Positions 22,201-32,800 of a DNA stretch of 64,000 nucleotides are shown in pieces. Position 1 is the first letter of the stretch; each line of letters opens with the position of its first letter. Below the pieces are notes generated by a model. It did not search any database, was not told the origin of the DNA, and saw only the letters and a program-made list of their open reading frames with translations. This stretch comes from MGBC124762 sp048201935 (GTDB taxonomy: Bacteria; Bacillota; Clostridia; Oscillospirales; Oscillospiraceae). The DNA is taken from positions 148,767 through 212,766 of the forward strand of contig DBFBGR010000004.1 in the NCBI GenBank assembly GCA_048201935.1, read 5' to 3'. The translations under genes were made by a program, and so were the position numbers.

Positions 22201-23779
22201 CAACTATCATCCTTCGGGCGACCTCACCGCCGACGGCGACGGCGACGGACGGCCCGACGTATCCGCCTGGGAGCTCTATGAGGCTCGCCAGGCTGTGAGC
22301 GCGTATGTGACCAATGCCGACGAGACCCAGGCCGAGGCCCTGCTGGCCCAGGCCCAGGCCAAGTCCGGCGCGACGCTGGAGGGCTGCCGGGACATGGAGG
22401 CCCTGGCCCGCAAGCAGGCCCAGGACCGGGTGGCGGCGGACGCGGCCAGGGTGGAGGAAGGCTTCCCCGATGAGCCGCCCCAGCCCGACGGGCCCATCGC
22501 CGCGGTGAAAAGCTACCGCCAGCGCTTTGACCTGCTCTCGGCCAACTGGGAGCGGCAGGACCAGAGCGAGTACCTGGTCACGCTGCTGGAGGACGCGCGC
22601 TTCACCGACACCCTGGCCTACAACGACCAAAAGCTGATGGACAGCGTGGTCTATAATAACCCAACCCGTTACTACGGCTACTACTGGGACCCGGACCGCT
22701 CCGGGGCCATCAAGTTCAACGACGAGGAAAAGCCCATCGACTTCGACACCGTGATGCAAGCGGAGATCCGCCAGCGCCAGAGCAATGGCGAAACGGTGGA
22801 TACCATCTTCACCTATGACCCCGTGGCCAGCGGCCACACCGCCCAGCTCTATGTGGACATCAGCGGCGGTAGGGGCGGGCGCACCGTGCGCTCCATCCGC
22901 ATCGTCCCCTCCGCCCTCTTCGTCCGCCTGGGCGACGCGCCGGTGCAGCTGAGCGTGGTCACCGACCCGAAGAAGCCCATCAACCGCCGCTATACCTGGA
23001 CCACCTCCGACCCCAGCGTGGTCACCGTGGACGGAAATGGCCTTGTGACCATCCGGGGCGAGGGCACGGCGGTGATCACCGTCACCACCACCAATCGCCG
23101 CTCCGACTCCATCACCGTGGTGGTTTCGCCGGTGCTGCCCTTTACCCCGGGACAGAATCCCATCTTCAACTTCTACTATACCGGGGCCTGGGCCGAACTG
23201 GACGAGGACAACGCCTTCCGGCCCCACGAGACCATGACCCGGGGCGAGGTAGCCCGGCTGCTGGACCTGTTTTTGAACCCCGAGCACGAGCCCTCCGAGA
23301 CCCGGGAGATCGCCTATGTGGACGTAACGGGCCGGGAGAAGTACTACGGCGCGCTGTGCCGGCTCACCAAGGTGGGCGCGGTGGTGGGCGTGCCCGGCAC
23401 CGCCTTCGCCGGGGAGCGGTTGGCCACCCGGGCCGAGTTTGTCACCATCCTGGCTAGGATGCTGGAGCTGAACGTCCCCGACACCGTGGGCATGGCCCAC
23501 GCCTTCGCCGACTCCGGCGAGGACGCCACCTGGGCCTACGCCTACATCGACGCCATGGCCAAGGCCGGCGTGATCCGGGGCACCGGCGGCGGCAGCTTCG
23601 CGCCGGATCGTCCCATCACCCGGGAGGAGGCCGCGGCCATCATGGCCCGGTTGGTGGTGAGCCGCATGGACGCCGCCGACCAGACCAAGCTGCGCGTGCC
23701 CAGCGACATGACCCCGGAGAACTGGTCCTACCCCGCGGTGCTCCGGGCGGTGAACTCCGTGGTGGCCCCCGGCTTCTAA
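13232..23779 (+). CDS. Giant SLH-anchored surface protein with MBG/Ig-like repeats (gene 3)
   Basis: The ATG at 13232 has AAGGAGG 9 nt upstream and starts a signal peptide (MDNKWTKRLVSLTVALEMFC...VAMARA); 3515 aa. In order: a cadherin-like block (about 297-443), GNTPLAMIEKDQR, a dockerin-type loop GDVDMDGAVTVADAMAL (about 665), a cohesin-like segment starting VFWVGVYLTPGDL (about 825-1010), a putative-Ig (He_PIG-like) segment LPAGMEY...GVITGAPTEVGDG (about 1085-1155), alternating MBG-like and Ig-like units (about 1165-2610), a second Ca loop GDLTADGDGDGRPDVSAWEL (about 2996), a helical stretch (about 3013-3130), a BIG2 domain (about 3217-3300) and three SLH motifs (about 3310-3515). SLH triplets bind pyruvylated secondary wall polymer. 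It is the only SLH-bearing member of the four, so it is the likely cell-wall anchor. The gap to gene 2 is 94 bp, with no promoter or terminator recognised. Confidence 0.88.
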   Translation: MDNKWTKRLVSLTVALEMFCSPVAMARAEGDASERPEIPAVVFEERSETPAVSGGGGSADLMALPVDERDLAVDLSFGIPLEQGVGGATYPARYKGYFTHEGGSARDWGYRTFNTGEKYFVKSGDNFYTVLPDPGRLPDLELDGFYVLGEPIESWLDEDTRVSKVQSWTYDETWGDGALKVEWSNDDVGFTANDDVDYFEGKYLSLGYIESGKMEELFNSSIARHDDVMGFVPMVARWKDSANANLTSLSATTYTQDTGAANEVAQLFTEDPTGKADPARVELSAINAAYFDDDAHTKEFWLRVSEDQESLTLKFAAYEPYYAYNVTQNGAGDSPVSVSVLFNDRNVTTAEGEAIQVRRGWSWDDAGQPTDAIVPQPRDTSGWLTPTNRDTNPARSHWSVENIPLAKVAQAEDMDNARTTITITVEAPNGDRERYILHVERLMTPTYTLGLGNTPLAMIEKDQRGNWGETESRRRQKKDEAKELFAQSFRLGYGGAVSPGDYTYYKSDFTTAAWTGFSWQGQKNYNIDLDETAVVAYQDTAFADPGVTFVGSNGKAVEFGANAPVEYQDCVTRTIELRKADKLTADGYGASGEACWYTAEGGQAVLKSTQTAQVLQNADGSDGVDLRGLRILPGIYTMTYTFTDPLDPGNPVVAQRPLVVLPIPGDVDMDGAVTVADAMALRARQADWETSNALDVQLLRFRVLGTKTAQDIIQGYQPVLADLGRSDYFYPPLPAPDDASDTYQRRTWDQVEMNGSARLELRFLGVEQGILDGENSHTNPATDGVVDLEHGKIGPWQADGEGEVTVREKDVLTGKDKYGISGQNDVFWVGVYLTPGDLAGSTVEDLTLTLTYDSDFVAPMVVYKNGQFPDASQDNYWYRALYYYNFGDGSKLDQSHTMTLFSGYNRTDYDYETGSAMSRAYATHYSKVIGELEQLQSNSSLREMVVSIQGSDAPTSHRATLPGDEVCVLAVPFRLLKHPTGGRLTGGKARLVELGAGMRDFTLVTKAASGASRGVSASSVFGRLFSAYAEGDGRAMESGDVTYAFSAQDDIYGGSTRNLREKVSYKDDANAIPGMIPIGENKTSATVLRKAKYAEDYGTLRIDGGGQLTAGSLPAGMEYHHQSSGQGVITGAPTEVGDGEFAFTITRGGVETYYVLPVEKRTLHFYPNGCGSYYGQDRYRGQSNESFTFTYRVSELADRDVPEDVELEGDGAELVSILGSDGSYTPPTFTAKLSRNTTDAENPVQQDTKVGTYPVILDDGTALDDKYDLVLDETTQNKQVLEILRRPVWIDHIEASPEQTGAQIYSDGSRLDCLVTIDEKESKALMIHLALRDEVIANGSWGGRPLTGEARVGDDALKLTFSGEFLRNADDEREFPDNKDMFYMTGEEVERSIGKITISEANRTLFNKENPNYDLQLVSGAVLHGEDNDVRGKVMRREITELEFSDYPNALNGKGSVTYGEYISLADLRIRVFRDDQQIGSQPYDFTYDYDGSMAQAMDIHYNWVTKEEMEAGLKSPNTLIGSGWDPTQPKGRQDARPYRDTNETLSVDMDGMYLCAIARKYALNDPDAVQDANAYVKEYSAYPIHVLPKEVTLSVTDMNRFYGEETAQPSYTYAVNQLSSGDLQKLRAHYGQDYVFTGASEELEWLMEGDKNFQKPTIQFMRSPRLPESDTDEDLVTTETNATNTYYYQVISGARSTNYRFRYARVDGDRRPSADFGTAYLSIMKRPIVVADVGSRYTTDASGHVVRATTTGKDTFAVLYADSKRLLLDDQVDDGVHTPFTASAAVGAVDRVTFTAPAYDPDTQTVTYYNGGASDNVTQQTGMAYSVDHPVLEKDLADLKITYKVQFLPDQGQYSWNSFSDNYYSVEDLTAAGGQAQRPVELRELALTSDTGVANNYMLVYTDSFQAVRRAPANSTLVNAPDPSNTTNPGNAAFQQYGTGLVILRPIKTMDIKSVGCMQYTYGEYFAPDNPGVSGSQLTLSVNYDTRYDNYTAPYVGNVNSETVAYTYETDTSSFAKRGFVIHYIDPATQTEQGVGESGQILMGGDPLYPATHNGKHLFVSGKRGENDPLVYSSITAAALEIAQTPLVLTARNIHRFYGEDNQTGYVVPLNGESPEQAGDGSLTFTYAFQASQLARWDRETLSELLGKTIREVDTVTQGELEQALDLAAKGSDEQKAWAKGFGYQKPAITTAANQTSPINTSDGKWGEYPITNTAKSFANYKVEGVGATLYVYPRPIRVTGIASSQDDPVYTIYNQTAGKIFNTAFDQDRITVKRSNDGLSDTWAQDLADGIHRGVDLPLTGSALVGTDALKYRASIDYSSNDTTLPEGKNEAYMDVVATITGFAASADQTERNYNLSTSRNGAYTDDQATGAVKLRTIGYIIIRQLPESKYDYGQTLSLDGLRVTVNYKMLGDEGGEYDSVNVDYIDANQFQSYGLYVNYWDPDYDAVPDQSRWKSIPNGYRKAGTGDHLTIAPTHDTQQFLGNDKSKPLERPFAANGMGLIISAFQEGENQNPAQPKVLAATRELIPGAGVESYEVTDTNKTPFTITVRPRRLQYTLSATDKTYNGDGKTAGTLRLTNLFDQKNVQTKITSTSTAALHTPVYQDVTDVVYVPVGASYESLGDNYQSYTGTGYQVAGSAISFTTGAYTDGRASLLDQNPAVQWASGYQWGKGLLEFTFPNANVHYVDDTFLSGAVPGVGTAELAQYWRASQDLNGVDGRWDSYPDVSQMPVEVNNMTFMGPDAANYTWGPSTEAQVTETQVTLDTDRATLGSGQADLPYATVHKANRQSIQDLLSGKDFVLPTLQVDEHTNVIRVTYGEDLDKIDDRTGVTEQENVLTPDGADEFRDELHFEYALVYESDGLLRQWAGRAGDQGYQDTLFFGGETVAPEVDPGYVPQLDRLDKLENASERTVYKGQRYRWAQEDTGLSERGWREDGGFTVDPMAYPGYATYGEAVRDAYWYYDLYTTDRTALPRDTVFYPLVRLAETHNYHPSGDLTADGDGDGRPDVSAWELYEARQAVSAYVTNADETQAEALLAQAQAKSGATLEGCRDMEALARKQAQDRVAADAARVEEGFPDEPPQPDGPIAAVKSYRQRFDLLSANWERQDQSEYLVTLLEDARFTDTLAYNDQKLMDSVVYNNPTRYYGYYWDPDRSGAIKFNDEEKPIDFDTVMQAEIRQRQSNGETVDTIFTYDPVASGHTAQLYVDISGGRGGRTVRSIRIVPSALFVRLGDAPVQLSVVTDPKKPINRRYTWTTSDPSVVTVDGNGLVTIRGEGTAVITVTTTNRRSDSITVVVSPVLPFTPGQNPIFNFYYTGAWAELDEDNAFRPHETMTRGEVARLLDLFLNPEHEPSETREIAYVDVTGREKYYGALCRLTKVGAVVGVPGTAFAGERLATRAEFVTILARMLELNVPDTVGMAHAFADSGEDATWAYAYIDAMAKAGVIRGTGGGSFAPDRPITREEAAAIMARLVVSRMDAADQTKLRVPSDMTPENWSYPAVLRAVNSVVAPGF
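16690..20960 (+). repeat. Alternating MBG-like / Ig-like super-repeat inside gene 3
   Basis: MBG-type aromatic-YG motifs recur near 16750 (YYGQ), 18031 (RFYGE), 19519 (RFYGE) and 20928 (TYNGDG). They alternate with a second unit whose motif is YGEY/YGQ near 17602, 19117 and 20410, each followed by a hydrophobic Ig-like strand (LRIRVF, LTLSVNY, LRVTVNY). The period is about 1.3-1.5 kb (430-500 aa). Similarity is at protein level; the DNA copies have clearly diverged. Confidence 0.6.
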
Positions 23780-23845
23780 GATAACCCCTTTCCCACAAAA
23801 AGGCCCTCTATGTTCCCCATCGGGACAGCAAAGGAAGTGTCTGCC

Positions 23846-26800
23846 ATGAAACAAAAGTGGAATCGACTGTTGGCGTCGCTGCTGTGCGCGGTGCTGCTAT
23901 GCTCTGACCTGTCAGGGCTGATGCCCCGCGCCTCGGCGGCCCCGGACCCGGCGGCGGCCACGGTGGTCACCGACACCGGCGACCAAGACGACTTCCGCAA
24001 CGAGAGCAATGGCAGACCCAACCTTTTTGTGGACTTTTTGGGGGACAACAACAACTATATCTATACCCAGGGCGGCGCCAACGCCGGCCTAACGCCCCGC
24101 AATCCCACCAACCTGAACAACATCTCCGTCCCCGCGCCCTACGACCAGTCGGGCTATACCAACCCCACCGGTCCGGGCAACGACCAGGCCGGAGCGTGGT
24201 TCCAGTATAAGCATCACCCCGACTGTGACGATGGCAACCTGAATAAGACCGTCTTCTGGGTGGGCCTGGGCGTAGACCGCACCCAACTGCTGGAGCTGGT
24301 CCGGGACGGCACGGGCCTTTCCAGCCTGGAGGCGGGCTTCTATTACGACAGCACCATCATCGAGCCCTACATCGACTACAGCCTGCTGGGCAGCGGCGTT
24401 ACCGCCGCCACCGCCACCGAGGCGCAAAAGCGGGAGGCATACCAAAGGACCATCCAAAAGGCCAACATCGCCAACGCCAAGTACCCCGCCAATACCCAGT
24501 GGTCCAGCGATTACCAGATCCTTCGGGCCCTGCCCGGCGTAGAGCCCCCCGAGACCGACGAGGTGACCCGGGAGGAGCTGGAGACGGCCACCATGAACGA
24601 CATCATGAACAACACCCTCTACACCACCGCCGGCCAGAGCCAGTGGAAGATGACCTATGTCTCCCTGGAGCTCAAGGACGTGGAAAACGCCGCGGCGGAC
24701 CGCCGTTTGGCCGGGGTGTACAAGGGCATAGACGGCCTGGACAAGGGCGTGGACGACGAGGGCAACGAGGCGCCCATCCTTCCCGCCTCCGCCCAGGGCG
24801 ACCAGTACATCGTAGACGGCGACGCCAGCTCCGGCTACGACTATAACTATCTGCTCCTCATCCCCTTCCGGCTGAAGAACTACGGCTCGGTGGACTGGAC
24901 GCCGCTGCGCCTGGTCCGGGACGCCACCCATTTCTCCATCGGCGGTGGCACCTGGGGCGTGGACGACTACGGCGCGTGGGAGCGCACCACCACCCGAAAC
25001 GGCGCGGTGGCGGGCTCCGCCGGCGACGCCAACACCCTGAGCGTGGAGGCCCATCCCGACCGGGATCTGAAGCTGCTGACCCGCTTTGCCGGGGACCTGA
25101 ACCTCTTCTCCACCGGCCGGACCGCGGAGTATGAATACGACGCGCTGCTGCGCATCATCGGCGACGGCGGCAGTTTGAACCACGCCAAGCTCACCGTCAA
25201 GGGCGACCCGGCGGTGTGGCCGGTGTGGGCCGACACCAACGGCGACGTGATCGGCGGTCTGCAAAGCGGACAGGGGATGCACCTGGACGTGCACACCCAG
25301 GACAACTATGTGGCCACCGTCACCGTCACCTATATCCAGGACGACGGCAACGGCGCGGAAGAACTGGTCTATCACCAATATACCCAGACGGCAAGCGGAG
25401 CCCATGACAACTCCTATGAGTTCGTCATGCCCGCTTTTGTGCCTGTTGGCGCCCGGAGAGTCACCGTCACCGTGGCCTTTACCTACAAAGCGGGCGACGA
25501 CGCGCTCATCTACCTCACCGAGGTCCCCCAGCCTGGCGACGCCGACCACGCCGTGGGCAACGAGACCACCATCCGCACCAGCCTGGACTCCGCCTACGAC
25601 CCCACCACAGCCACCGAGACCATCAACAGCTACAGCCCCACCACCGACCACCCCAACTACTCCCACCCCGGCATCGACCACCCCAAGACCCCTGTGGCCA
25701 ACGCCAAGAAGGACCAGTATGTGGAGATCGAGGTGGAGACCCACGCGGACTATGCCGCCGTGGTGCAGATCTACGACTTTAAGGCCCAGAGCTTCCTCAC
25801 TGGCGGCCTGACCATCGACGCCGTCGGCGCCTCCGGCGTGACCCCTGATCTGACCGATATCGACAACCCCGCCCATCTGGCCGACCCCACCGACCCGGCC
25901 CATCCGGCCAAGATCCCCAGCGGCCGCATCACCCTGCCCCAGGGCGGCACCATCCGCCTGCGCATGGGCAGTCAGGACCTGGACGTGATCGTCACCTACG
26001 AAAAGGGTTCCCGGCGGCAGGCCACCTTGGAGGTCTATAACACCAACGGCGCCGCCACCAATTTTGACCTGAACACCGCCCAACTGGTCTACGACCTCTA
26101 CGACGCGCTGAACCAGCCCAGCAAGGCCTACAGCGCCGTGACCTACCACGACTACGACACCACCGCCGCCGTCAACCCCGACGACCACCGGGCCATCCAC
26201 CCCACCAAGGGTGGGGACAAACTACCCTGGGTCTCCGCCAGCCAGGGCAGCCTCTCGGGCAGCCTGGGCGGCGACACTGGCCGCGCGGGCAAGGTCTGGG
26301 ACCCCATGACCCTGCCCACCGCCCAGCAGGAGCTTTTGGGCGGTAAGAGCGTCATGGCCCTGCTGGCCAGCGCCGCCCAGAAGTCGGACTTCCGGGACGC
26401 CATCAACGGCATGGATCTGGCCGGCGTCCAGGTGATCCCCGGCCTCACCGGCCTTCGCAAGAACCCGGGCAAGGAGCTCTACGGCGACCCGGACGTGGCC
26501 GCCGCGCTGGATGTGGATATCGACAAGCCCACGGTCATCGACGCGCTGTGGGAGCTGCGGCAGGCCATCGACGCCGACACCACCACCGGCGGGCTGAAGG
26601 ACACCTATCTCAAGGAGGTCAAGAAGGCCGCTGACAACTCCGTGGCCTACACCTACTATGACTTGACTCCCGCCCAGCTCCAGGCCTATCTGCTGGAGAT
26701 CTTCGACGCGGCCCAGGTAAAGGCGGCCAACGACCTGGCCTACCGCATCGCCCAGCGGCGGTATCTGACCATCCTCAGCGAATACAACGCCGTCAAGGAC

Positions 26801-29800
26801 ATCCCCGCCTACGCGGGCATGGCGGAGCTGAAGGCCCCGGCGGTGAACCTTTCTACCACCGTGACCAACGGCGTCCGGGAGTACCAGGGCGACGATTATA
26901 AGAACACCTATCTGGCCCAGTACGACACGTATTTGGACGATTACGAGGCCTATCTGCGGGCGTTGGAGGCCAACGCCGGTACCGGCGGCTCCGGCGCGCC
27001 CACCGCGCCCACCTCCTATCCCGGTCCCACCGCCCCCAATATGAAGACCATCTCTTTGAAGACGGACACCGCGGCGGTGGCCGCCGTTGCCGCATATGGC
27101 TGGAAGCCCGCCGCCGTGCCCACCCAGGTCCCCACGGGCCAGCAGGGCAACACCATCGAGACCCGCAGTGGCCGGACGGTGTATATCGCCCTGGAGGCGG
27201 ACAGCGCTTACGAGCTGGACACCGCCAACACCGACATCTTCCAGCGCGGTCCCGGCCCGAACCACGCCACCGGGGCCCGCATCGCCGCGGCCAATCCCGT
27301 GCCCGTGCCCGGCTACCAGAACGTTTACGCCTTCACCATGCCCGACCAGGACTGCGTGGTCCGGGTGGCCTATAAGCTCCGGGGCACCCGGCAGCTGAAC
27401 ATCACCTACAAGGGCGCGGCGGGCCTGGACGACAACGAGGCTATCGTGGAGGCCTACTCCGTGGCCGATCCTCCCGCCGTTACCCCCAAGCTCAACATCA
27501 TCACCAACAAGGGCTACACCACCACTACGCTGCCCTCCGGCGGCTCCTATGACGCCTTCAACGACGTTTACGTCACCGACCCGGTGAAGGACGCCTTCAA
27601 GGGCAGTACCGTCACCATCCGGGCCAAGGCCGCCGAGGGGTACGAGGTCAAGAGCGTGGAGGCCAAAAACTCCGACGACACCGTTATCACCGTCACCAAG
27701 CGGCCCGCCGACGACCCCGCCGACGGCGATGTGTATACCTTCATCATCCCCGAGGGCCGTGAGGACGACGTGAACCTGGTCATCACCTACGGTCCCGAGG
27801 TGGACGAGACCTTTACCGCCACCATCCAGTCCACCACCGAGGGCGCCATCGACGGCACCAATAAGGCCACGTGGTACGTGCAAAACAGCGGCGTGGTGAC
27901 CACGCCCACGGTCATCTCCAACGTGCGGCCTACCACCCACCTCATCGGCCACGTCACCGTGGCCCCGGGGTACTACATCAAGTCGGTCACCGCCTGGGGC
28001 GCTTCGGGCAACTACCCCTACACCATTACCGGCAACGGCTATAACAACGGCTTCGGCACCAGCCTTACCGGCGCCAACGTGCCCATCGAGATCTTCGTGG
28101 ACATGCCCCACGAGGACCTGGTGGTGGACGTGGTCTTTGCCAAGGGCCCGCCGGAGCCCGCCCCGGACAACACCCTGACCCTTATCGTCAAGGACGACGA
28201 CAACACCGAGGTGGACCCGTCCAAAGCCGCGGCCAACTGGGCCCGGGCCAAGGTCTTTGACCAGCGGCCCACGGGCATCTCCACCATCGTCCCCGAGCAG
28301 GACCTGCCCACCGTGGGTGCCCTGCCCGGCGACCAGTTGGGTAAGAACGCCGACCACGGCGCCGGCACCCTCACCGACCGCAAGTATGTGGAGACGGGCA
28401 AGTGGGTGCTGGTGGACTTCTCCGCCGCCGTGGTGATGAAAAAGGACACCAGCCCCGGCGCGCCCGCCGGCGCTGAGGTGGTGGACACCGAGAAGAGCTA
28501 CTACGTCTCCAGCGTCACCGTGGGCCCGGACCATCTGGGCGTGGCGCTGGTGTGGGAGGGCTCCAGCGCGGTGAGCTTCTATATGCCCGCCGGCTCCACC
28601 GCCGTCACCGTGGAGTTCTCCAAATACCCCGCCAACGGTCGTCTGCCCGACTATGTTTTGACCGTCCGGGAGACCTACACCGACCTGAACCCCGGCGCGG
28701 CCACCCCGCCCAATACCGACCAGTATAGCTACATCACCTCCGCCCGCAGCGCTACCATCGGCCTGTGGAGCACCATCCCTGAGGGCGGGACCAACGTCCC
28801 CGGCCGCGCCCTGGACTGGAACACCAACCCCGAGCTGGTGCCGCCTCGAGACGAGAAGAACGGCACCGGCGCGGCCACCGCCGGCGAGAAGGTCACCATG
28901 ACCTTCGACGTGGACATCGGCGACGGCACCGCCGCCAACCCGGGCTGGTATTACCAGTCGGTGGTGCTCATCTCCAACGGCGCGGGCACGCGTCTGAGCG
29001 ACAACGTCACCGAAAAGTCCCGGGCCACCAAGGTCATCGCCGGTAAGACCACCACAGTGGTGACCTACCAGGTGGAGTTCTACATGCCCGCCAGCCCGGC
29101 GGAATTCGTGGTCAACTACCGCAAGGGCCCCAAGCCCACCACCCCCGACTACGCCTTTACCCTGATCATCGACGACCCCCACAACGTCATGGACGACGCT
29201 ACCAAGCTGTGGGACGAGAACAGCGTCAGCGCGTCCTTCCAGGACCCCACCGGCGCGGCGGGGACCCACAGTGCCCTGGACGTGGGCCATAATAAGGCGT
29301 CCATGTCCGCCGTCCAGCACATCCACGCCGACGATATCGTCACCTTGAAGACCACCATCGCCAACGGCTACTACCTGGAGTACATGATCGTCAACCCCGC
29401 GGGATTGAAGCTCATTCCGGTGTGGAGCGACGCCAATACCGCCTCCTTCACCATGCCCAAAGAGGGCGTGGCGGTGGTGGCCAGGGTGGTCAAAGGCACG
29501 CCCCAGCAGTACACCGCCAACCTCATCCTCCGCTATGACGGCGTTCTGCCCACGGGCAAGACCATCCACGACGTGGGCCGAGGCACCTTCGTGCTTCCCG
29601 ACGAGGCCAACCCGGGCGGCACCCTGGGCAGCTTGGACGACTACGCCAAGAAGGCCATCTACTCCACCGTCCAGCTCCCCGGCACCGACATCCCCTACGA
29701 CCTCTACGCTTTCGACGGCTACTACATCGACCGCGTCACCGTGGAGCCCGCCATTTTGGGGGTCACCGGGACCCTCTCAGGCTCCTGCGGCTACCAAGAC

Positions 29801-32800
29801 GGCGACGTGATCATGCCCCACGCCAGCATCAATGTCAACGTCTGGTTCAAGAAGGGCTGGCCCGACGAGATCCCCTACGACCTGACCATCAAGGTCCACG
29901 ACTCCTCGCTGGATCCGGCCAAGACCCCCAACGCCAACGACAATAACTACGCCGCTTTGAGGACGGTGGCCGGGCGGGCCCCCGCCCCCGTTGTGGCGTC
30001 TGGGGACAAGACACCGGTCTTCGGCGGCCAGACCAAGCTGGTGGACGGGACCGACTACATCCTGGACCGGGATACCGTCATTCTGGATATCCACACCATG
30101 CCCGGCTTCCATGTGGACTCCTCCAACATCAAGATCACCGATACCCTGGGCGATCCTGTCGCCTGGTGGTACGTCCCCGGCGGCGTGGCCTTTACCCAGC
30201 CGCCCAGGTCCGTGGTGGCCGACATCACCTTCAAGCAGGGCGAGCCGGACAAGAAGTATACCGCCACGCTCCACCTGGGCCCGGGCATGGTCACCGGCGA
30301 CCACAGCGCGGAAGCCGACATCATCAACGACTACGTCCTCCTCTCCGCCCAGACCGGAAATACCCATGCCACGACTACCTCCCAGGCCGCCGGCACCACC
30401 GCGCCTCCCGCGGCGGTGAACACCGATACCGCCGTCATCACCGATCTCTACCACAGCGACGCGCTGGACCTGTCCGTCCGGCCCGGCGCGGGGCGGCACA
30501 TCACCTCGGCCTACGCCGTCAGCCGCGCCACGGGAGCGGTCATTCCCATCTACGGTTATGACGCCGCGGGCGACCTCAGCGCCATCGCCGTGCAGTACGT
30601 CCCCGGCAAGGCTGGAGTCCCTGCCGACAACTCCACCACGCCGCCCACGCCCGCCGTTCCGGGCACCGCCACCAAGGGCGCCTTCGCCATGCCTGAGAGC
30701 GACGTGGACGTGTACGTCAACTACGCCGACGGCACCATCTCCGCCACTGACATGGTGGTGAAGCTGGTGGTCTCCGGCCCCAACGGCGCGGGCAGCGCCA
30801 CGGCGGACATCACCGAGCCCGCTCCCAGCACGGGCCAGAGCATGAGCGTGGCCGCCCCCGGGGTGGACACCCGCTTCACCGCCCAGGGCAACCAGGCTGT
30901 GGTCACCTTCGACCCCGCTGCCGGCTACGGCATTGCCAAGCTGGAGGTCACCAACAACTCCACCGGCGCGCCGGTGCCCTATGACTGGATCTCGGTGCTC
31001 CAGGACCCGCCCGTGGTGGACAATACCGACGGAAATGGAAATCCCCAGGACAACACCGACCTCTGGCCCGGCGTGGCCCCGGCCCCGGGCGTGACCCATC
31101 CCACCTACAAGCCCAACCCGGACAAGCAGATCAAGCTGATCGTGCCCTCCGGCGGCGTGACCATCCACGTGACCTACGCCACGGAATCCACCGAGCCCTT
31201 CAAGGCCCAGGTGGTGGTCAACGACCCCCTGGCCGGCGATCCTAACAGCCGCAACGACGCGGGCTTCCCCAAGGACGTGGCGGGCCAGAAGGTGCTGGAG
31301 CGGTTGAAGTACGCCACGCCCGGGCAGTGGATCGACCTGGACATTACCGTTCATCCCGGCTACCGCATCGAGTATGTGAAGGTGGTGCCCCAGTCCTTCG
31401 GCATCGTCCCCGGCCTGCCCATCGGCACCGACATGGGCAGCGGCGTGACCTATTACCTCCATGACCAGTCCACCGGCTTCACCATGCCCAGCGGCGACGT
31501 GACGGTCTATGTAAAGTTCGTGGCCGACGGGGTGGATACCAAGAACGTCACCCTGGCGGTGGTGGGCGCGCCCACAGGCAACACCGCCAACCACGCCACC
31601 ATCACCAGTCCCGCCAGCGGTACCAAGGGCCCGGTGTATGTCCAAGGCAAGCCCCAGTCGGTCTCCGCCCGGCCCAAGGTGGACTGGGTGGACGTGGACT
31701 ACCAGTGGGACGTGGCCACCAGCGCCGTGGCCTCCATCACCGTCCAGACCGCCGCCGACGGCACCAACGTGCCCTTCACCCAGGTGGTGGACCCGGCCAC
31801 AGGCCAGGGCAAGCTCACCTTCCCCATGGTGAGCGACGATGTGATCGTCACCATCACCTATAAGGACGACCCCACCCCCGTGGGTCAGGAGATCGTCCTC
31901 CACGTCATCGACAAGGACCGGGATGCTACAAAGGCCATTTTGCTGGACAACGACAACTACGGCCGCCTGCAATACGCCGGAAACGCCGCCATCGGCGCGG
32001 GGCCGGACGATACGGGCAAGGTGGGCCTTACCCAGGCTTTGGCCGATGCGGGGACCTTTGCCGTCACCGAGACCATCCACGTCCCCGCCGGACAGAGCGT
32101 GGACGTGACCGCCTGCTCCAACCTCACCGACCCCAATGGCCCGGTGTATATTGAGTCGGCCTACGTCCTCTTCGAGCAAAACGGCCAGATGGTCCACTTC
32201 AACCTGACTCCGGACAGCCTTTTGGGCGGTGCGGGGCCGGGTTACAGTGGTTTACACGACCCCACCACCGACCCCCAGTCTTTCGTGGTCCATCCCGGCC
32301 GCAACGACGTGTACGTCACCCTGACCCGCAAGGCCCCCAAGGCCGACGAGCACGCCGCGGTGCTGATGCTCCGCTCCCCGGCCAGCGACACCCAGTCCGA
32401 GGCGGGTATCCACGCCGACCAGAGCGTGACCGCCTGGAACGACGCCGATCCCCTGCGCCGGGACAAGGTCCGGGTCAACGACCCTGCGGACTCCCACGCC
32501 TATGTGACCGCCACCGACGGCGAGAAGATCACCATCAGCGTGGAGCCCGCCACCGGCTACGTCATCGACTACGTCCAGATCACGCCTCTGGGCTTCCCGC
32601 TGGACACCGACCCGGTGTACCACTTTGACCGCACGGGCAACACCATCACCTTCGACATGCCCCATGTCAACGTGGCCGTCACCGTCTACCTCAAGCGAGG
32701 CAGCGACACCAACTTCAAGGCCACGCTCCACTATATCCAAGACCCGGCCTGCCTGGGCCCGGGCAAGCAGGCGCCCCAGGTGGAGGACTACGCCAAGCTG

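Noticed and set aside
23846..23950. Lipoprotein signal in gene 4 (cysteines in LLCAVLLCSDL)
   Set aside because: The residues before the cysteines do not form a normal lipobox, and an A-x-A site (ASA) follows for ordinary signal peptidase.
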